64,000 bases of DNA from Microvirga thermotolerans (lineage in GTDB: Bacteria > Pseudomonadota > Alphaproteobacteria > Rhizobiales > Beijerinckiaceae), in the NCBI RefSeq assembly GCF_009363855.1, contig NZ_CP045423.1:496001-560000 (forward strand), given 5' to 3'. Made by a program: the position numbers and the translations under genes. Within the stretch, counting starts at the first letter, position 1, and each line of letters opens with the position of its first letter. Below, piece after piece: positions 60,424 to 64,000 of the stretch. The notes beneath the pieces are model-generated. The model saw only the letters and a program-made list of their open reading frames with translations, was not told the DNA's origin and searched no databases.

Positions 60424-61860
60424 TCAGTTCGCTTCGGGTCGGTTCTTGCCGTTCTTCGCTTTCGCGGAGGTGTCCGCCGAGGCCTGGTCCTTGCCCTTGG
60501 CCGGCTTCGGCTTGCCCTTCTGGTCGCTCACCGGCTTCATGCTGATGCTCTCGCGCGCCTTGGACTTCCCGCCCGCCTTGGGCGAGGCGCTCGCCGTGTC
60601 GGTATCCTTGGCGTCCTGCGCATCCTTTTCGCCGGCGGCCTTGTCCTTCGCGGACTTGTCCTTGGCGGCCGCCTTGGCCTGGTCCTTCTTCGCGGCTTTC
60701 TTGCTCGCCGCCTTCCTGGCCTTTTCCGCAGCCTCCTCCTTTGCGGCCTGGGCCGCGAGCTCGGCTTCGGAGGGCGGGTTGAGCCCCACCCAGACCCGCT
60801 CCGGCTGGACGGCCGCGCGGGGGCCGAGAACGGTCCGCGTCGGCTGGGAGGTCCCGGCGAAGGCCATCACGTCGGAGGAGAAGAGATTGGGAATGCCCGT
60901 ACTCTCGCTGCTGGCGACGGTGGTCTGGCTGTCCTCCTCCTCCGGCATGGGGCCGCGGCGGTCGCAGATGACGGAGCGCATGTCCGGCGGCGTGCGCGCC
61001 GAGGATGCCGGCAGGGCGGCGAGGGTCGGGTTCGCCGGCCCGGCCAGACTGCTGAAGCCCCGGTCGAACAGCTCGGCGGCCTTCATGGTGCGCTCGTTGG
61101 CGGAGGGGGCGCCGAGGACGACGGTGATCAGATGCCGCCCGTTGCGGGTCGCGCTCGCCACGACGTTGAACCCGGCCGAGCAGATGAAGCCGGTCTTCAT
61201 GCCGTCGGCCCCGGGATAGCGCCCGATCAGGCCGTTGGTGTTGCGCATGATCCGGCGTCCGTACTGGATGGCGCCGATGTCGAACAGGCCCTGGTACTCG
61301 GGAAACTCGTTGAACAGGGCCCGCGCCAGGATCGCCATGTCGCGGGCCGTGGTCTGGTTGCGCTCGTCGGGCAGGCCGTGCGGGTTGGCGAAATGGCTGT
61401 CGCGCATGCCGAGGGCCTGGGCCCTCTCGTTCATCATCTCGGCAAAGGCCTCGATCGAGCCGCCGAGGCCTTCGGCGATGGTGGCGGCGACGTCGTTCGC
61501 CGACTTGACCATGATGATCTTCAGGGCGTTGTCGAGGCGGATCTGGGTGCCCGGCTTGAAGCCCATCTTGGAGGGCGGCAGCGCGGCCGCCTGCTCGGAG
61601 ACCGTGAGCAGCGTGTCCATCTTCGCCCGGCCGGAGCGGACCGCGTCGAGCGCCACATAGGTGGTCATCAGCTTCGTGATGGAGGCCGGATACCAGGGAT
61701 CCGTCGCCCGCTCGGCATGGAGGACGCGGCCCGTATCGGCCTCCACCACCAGGGCAGGACCGCCGGCCAGGGCCGGTGCGCCCATGAGGCCGCCCATGAG
61801 GCCCCCCACGAGGGCCGCCAATGCGAAGGCTGTCACACGGAGGGCACGGCTGACGTTCAT
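60424..61860 (-). CDS. D-alanyl-D-alanine carboxypeptidase with Lys/Ala-rich tail
   Basis: A 478-residue S11 peptidase from ATG 61860 (GGAG upstream). The signal peptide ends near residue 33. Active-site motifs are SITK (Ser60, Lys63), SAN (120-122) and KTG (222-224), so it should trim peptidoglycan pentapeptides. After the catalytic domain (to about 290), the last 110 residues are an unusual Lys/Ala/Asp-rich low-complexity tail in place of the usual PBP5-type membrane anchor. The tail may bind wall or membrane polymers. Confidence 0.93.
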   Translation of the reverse strand: MNVSRALRVTAFALAALVGGLMGGLMGAPALAGGPALVVEADTGRVLHAERATDPWYPASITKLMTTYVALDAVRSGRAKMDTLLTVSEQAAALPPSKMGFKPGTQIRLDNALKIIMVKSANDVAATIAEGLGGSIEAFAEMMNERAQALGMRDSHFANPHGLPDERNQTTARDMAILARALFNEFPEYQGLFDIGAIQYGRRIMRNTNGLIGRYPGADGMKTGFICSAGFNVVASATRNGRHLITVVLGAPSANERTMKAAELFDRGFSSLAGPANPTLAALPASSARTPPDMRSVICDRRGPMPEEEDSQTTVASSESTGIPNLFSSDVMAFAGTSQPTRTVLGPRAAVQPERVWVGLNPPSEAELAAQAAKEEAAEKARKAASKKAAKKDQAKAAAKDKSAKDKAAGEKDAQDAKDTDTASASPKAGGKSKARESISMKPVSDQKGKPKPAKGKDQASADTSAKAKNGKNRPEAN

Positions 61861-62047
61861 ACGGAACGACTCCACAAGAAGACTGGCACGAAGAGGGTCT
61901 TGCGACGGCCCCGGTTGCAGCGGACTATTTGTAGGCCTCGAACCTGCCCTTGGCTAGGCTGTCAGGCAATAAGTCCTTCCCCACCAACCCTTCTAAGGGA
62001 TTCCGTGGCAAGAGCATGGCAAGGGCCGCGCGGATTCGAGATCGAGC

Positions 62048-62953
62048 ATGACGACCTCCTCCCTCCTGTGGATTCCGGTGACGCTGGCCGCCGCGGCGGC
62101 GCAGACGGGCCGGAACGCGACCCAGCGCCGCCTGACCGAGACCATCGGGACGGTGGGCGCGACCCAGGTCCGCTTCCTCTACGGCTTCCCGTTCGCCCTC
62201 CTGGCCCTGGGACTCGTGCGGCTCGTCCTCGGCGAGCCGGTTCCCGCGCCGGAGGGGATGTTCATGCCCTTCGTCCTTGGCGGGGCGACGGCGCAGATCC
62301 TCGCCACCGCCCTCATGCTGGCCGCCATGCGCGAGCGCTCCTTCTCCGTGGTCACGGCCTACATGAAGACGGAGCCGGTCCAGGTCGCCCTGTTCGGCGT
62401 GGCGATTCTCGGGGATCCGCTGTCGCCCGGAGTCGCCCTGGGGATCGGCGTCGCGACGGCGGGCGTCGTCCTCATGTCCCTCAAGCCCGGAGCGCGGCTG
62501 GGGGCCGCGGGTCTTCGCCCGACCGTCTACGGGATCGCCTCCGGCGCATTCTTCGCCCTGGCCGCCATCGGCTTCCGGGGCGCGATCCTCGCCCTGCCGG
62601 AAGGCTCCTTCGTGATGCGGTCCACCGCCACGCTCGCCTGGGCGCTCGGCACGCAGACGGTCCTCCTCCTGGTCTGGCTCGGCGCCTTCGACCGGAAGGC
62701 GCTGGTGGCGAGCTTCAGGGCATGGCGCCCCTCCCTGGGCGCAGGCTTTCTCGGCGCTCTCGCCTCGCAGTTCTGGTTCGTCGGCTTCTCCCTGACCACG
62801 GCCGCGAACGTGCGCACCCTGGCCCTGGTGGAGGTCCTCATGGCGCAGGCCGTCTCCCACCGCCTGCTCTCGCAGGCCACCACCCGCCGGGAGGTCCTCG
62901 GCATGGCGCTGATCCTGGCGGGGGTCGGCCTCCTCCTGCTCGCCCAGCATTGA
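62048..62953 (+). CDS. EamA/DMT family transporter
   Basis: A 301-residue membrane protein with about ten helices and two EamA repeats (TLAAAAAQTGRNATQRRL near the start; LALVEVLMAQAVSHRLLSQ in the last repeat). It is distinct from the gene at 59378-60274. The substrate is unknown. The stop is inside a 12-base tandem duplication. Confidence 0.9.
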   Translation: MTTSSLLWIPVTLAAAAAQTGRNATQRRLTETIGTVGATQVRFLYGFPFALLALGLVRLVLGEPVPAPEGMFMPFVLGGATAQILATALMLAAMRERSFSVVTAYMKTEPVQVALFGVAILGDPLSPGVALGIGVATAGVVLMSLKPGARLGAAGLRPTVYGIASGAFFALAAIGFRGAILALPEGSFVMRSTATLAWALGTQTVLLLVWLGAFDRKALVASFRAWRPSLGAGFLGALASQFWFVGFSLTTAANVRTLALVEVLMAQAVSHRLLSQATTRREVLGMALILAGVGLLLLAQH

Positions 62954-62966
62954 CCCCAGCATTGAC
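62943..62966. repeat. 12-base tandem duplication across the EamA stop
   Basis: CCCAGCATTGAC occurs twice back to back (62943-62954, 62955-62966). The first copy contains the stop TGA. Confidence 0.9.
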
Positions 62967-63066
62967 GTCGGGGGCTCCGGAGACGAACGCTCCGGCAGGG
63001 ACGGCCTTGCCCAGGCGAAGGCGGGGGGCCATTCTGAGGAATGAACGTTCTTGAGGAGATTCCCCC

Positions 63067-64000
63067 ATGACAGCCTGCATCGTCGGCTGGGCCCATACCC
63101 CCTTCGGAAAGCTGGATACCGAAACCGTCGAGAGCCTGATCGTCCGTGTGACCGACGAGGCGCTGGAGCATGCCGGAATCGGCCCGGAGGACGTGGACGA
63201 GGTCGTGCTCGGCCATTTCAACGGCGGCTTCTCTCCCCAGGAATTCACCGCTTCCCTGGTCTTCCAGGCGAGCGACCGGTTCCGCTTCAAGCCGGCCACG
63301 CGGGTCGAGAACGCCTGCGCCACCGGGTCCGCCGCCGTGCACCAGGCCATCAAGACGATCGAGGCGAAGCGCGCCCGGACCGTCCTCGTCGTCGGGGTCG
63401 AGCAGATGACGACGACCCCCGGCCCGGAAATCGGAAACATCCTCCTCAAGGCCTCCTACCTGCCGGAGGACGGCGACACGAAGGGCGGCTTCGCGGGCGT
63501 TTTCGGCAAGATCGCCGGGCTCTATTTCCAGCGCTACGGCGACCAGTCGGACGCTCTTGCGATGATCGCCGCGAAGAACCACCGGAACGGGGTCGACAAC
63601 CCCTACGCGCAGATGCGCAAGGACCTGGGCTTCGAGTTCTGTCGCACGGAGAGCGACAAGAACCCCTTCGTCGCAGGCCCCCTGAAGCGGACGGACTGCT
63701 CCCTCGTCTCCGACGGGGCGGCGGCCCTCGTGATCGCCGACACGGAGACGGCCCTGCGCATGAAGCGGGCGGTGGCCTTCCGGGCCACGGCGCACGCGCA
63801 GGACTTCCTGCCCATGTCCAAGCGCGACATCGTCCGGTTCGAGGGCTGCGCCGAGGCGTGGCGGCGGGCGCTCGACCAGGCGGGGATCCAGCTTTCCGAC
63901 CTCTCCTTCGTCGAGACCCACGATTGCTTCACCATCGCCGAGCTCATCGAGTACGAGGCCATGGGGCTGACGCCTCCGGGCCAGGGCGCCATCGCCGTCA
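63067..64000 (+). CDS. Thiolase / acetyl-CoA acetyltransferase, partial
   Basis: The frame opens at ATG 63067 with GAGGAG eight bases upstream and runs off the window end after 311 codons. It matches the SCP-x-like thiolase group: the nucleophile is Cys84 in ENACATGSAAVHQA, followed by VVGVEQMTT, and the catalytic His is in ETHDCFTIAELIEYE near residue 290. Such enzymes cleave or form 3-oxoacyl-CoA. A family member without the final Cys-containing domain cannot be excluded until the 3' end is seen. Confidence 0.9.
   Translation, partial: MTACIVGWAHTPFGKLDTETVESLIVRVTDEALEHAGIGPEDVDEVVLGHFNGGFSPQEFTASLVFQASDRFRFKPATRVENACATGSAAVHQAIKTIEAKRARTVLVVGVEQMTTTPGPEIGNILLKASYLPEDGDTKGGFAGVFGKIAGLYFQRYGDQSDALAMIAAKNHRNGVDNPYAQMRKDLGFEFCRTESDKNPFVAGPLKRTDCSLVSDGAAALVIADTETALRMKRAVAFRATAHAQDFLPMSKRDIVRFEGCAEAWRRALDQAGIQLSDLSFVETHDCFTIAELIEYEAMGLTPPGQGAIAV

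Overview
The window looks like a chromosomal segment of an alphaproteobacterium of the order Hyphomicrobiales, probably Methylobacteriaceae (Microvirga- or Methylobacterium-like). The basis is the high GC content and the gene order sdhCDAB / zapE / mdh-sucCDAB-lpd / xerC-priA / atpHAGDC. Palindromic dispersed repeats of the kind common in that order, and a LexA box of the alphaproteobacterial GTTC-N7-GTTC type, fit as well. The genus is inference; no rRNA or other species marker is present.

Positions 1-21161 are accessory DNA ending at the 3' end of a tRNA-Ala(CGC) gene (21162-21237). The first 9.8 kb is a very large inverted repeat. Two apparently identical arms (1-2616, running off the left edge, and 7202-9817) flank a 4.6 kb core. 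Each arm carries a serine recombinase of the resolvase/invertase family, a translationally coupled pair of small unknown genes, a dyad-rich gene-poor kilobase, and an outer small unknown gene. The core holds the C-terminal remnant of a type III restriction enzyme and six genes I cannot name. The hexamer CGTACG is strongly over-represented across these 10 kb. Next comes a truncated copy of the start of the island integrase with a copy of the tRNA 3' end, in inverted orientation to the intact integrase.

From 10.6 to 19.3 kb the island carries what looks like an ion-homeostasis and signalling cargo. It includes a secreted PRC-barrel protein, a ChaA-type cation/proton antiporter, a DUF6894 protein, and an SLC13/ArsB-type permease with two RCK_C domains. 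It also has a HisKA_2 histidine kinase whose LOV-like PAS domain has lost its photoactive cysteine, a class III nucleotide cyclase fused to a MarR-type winged helix, two overlapping micro-membrane-proteins and a DUF1003 protein. A complete tyrosine integrase lies next to the tRNA.

From 21.4 kb rightwards the sequence is core chromosome: yggT, a DUF167 gene and folD; a secreted DUF1554 lectin-like gene; a LysR regulator divergent from sdhCDAB; a protease-inhibitor lipoprotein; zapE and a TetR gene; mdh-sucCD-sucAB-lpd; tdk; xerC divergent from priA; a histidine phosphatase gene; and atpHAGDC (the F1 part only). Together the sdh, mdh, suc and lpd genes cover 2-oxoglutarate to oxaloacetate of the TCA cycle. 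Complex II and the F1 ATPase tie this to respiration. Further right are a 1.2 kb gene-poor stretch with a striking SOS-type promoter, putA with a divergent Lrp/AsnC gene, a TerC protein, an orphan substrate-binding protein, an EamA-cobW pair with a His-rich metallochaperone, a D-Ala-D-Ala carboxypeptidase with a Lys/Ala-rich tail, another EamA transporter, and a thiolase cut off by the window end.

The most unusual items are the giant inverted repeat with its recombinases, the cyclase-MarR fusion, a low-GC secreted six-cysteine protein inserted between sdhA and sdhB with its start overlapping the sdhA stop, the coupled micro-proteins near 18.3 kb, and the LexA-box promoter that faces no recognisable gene.
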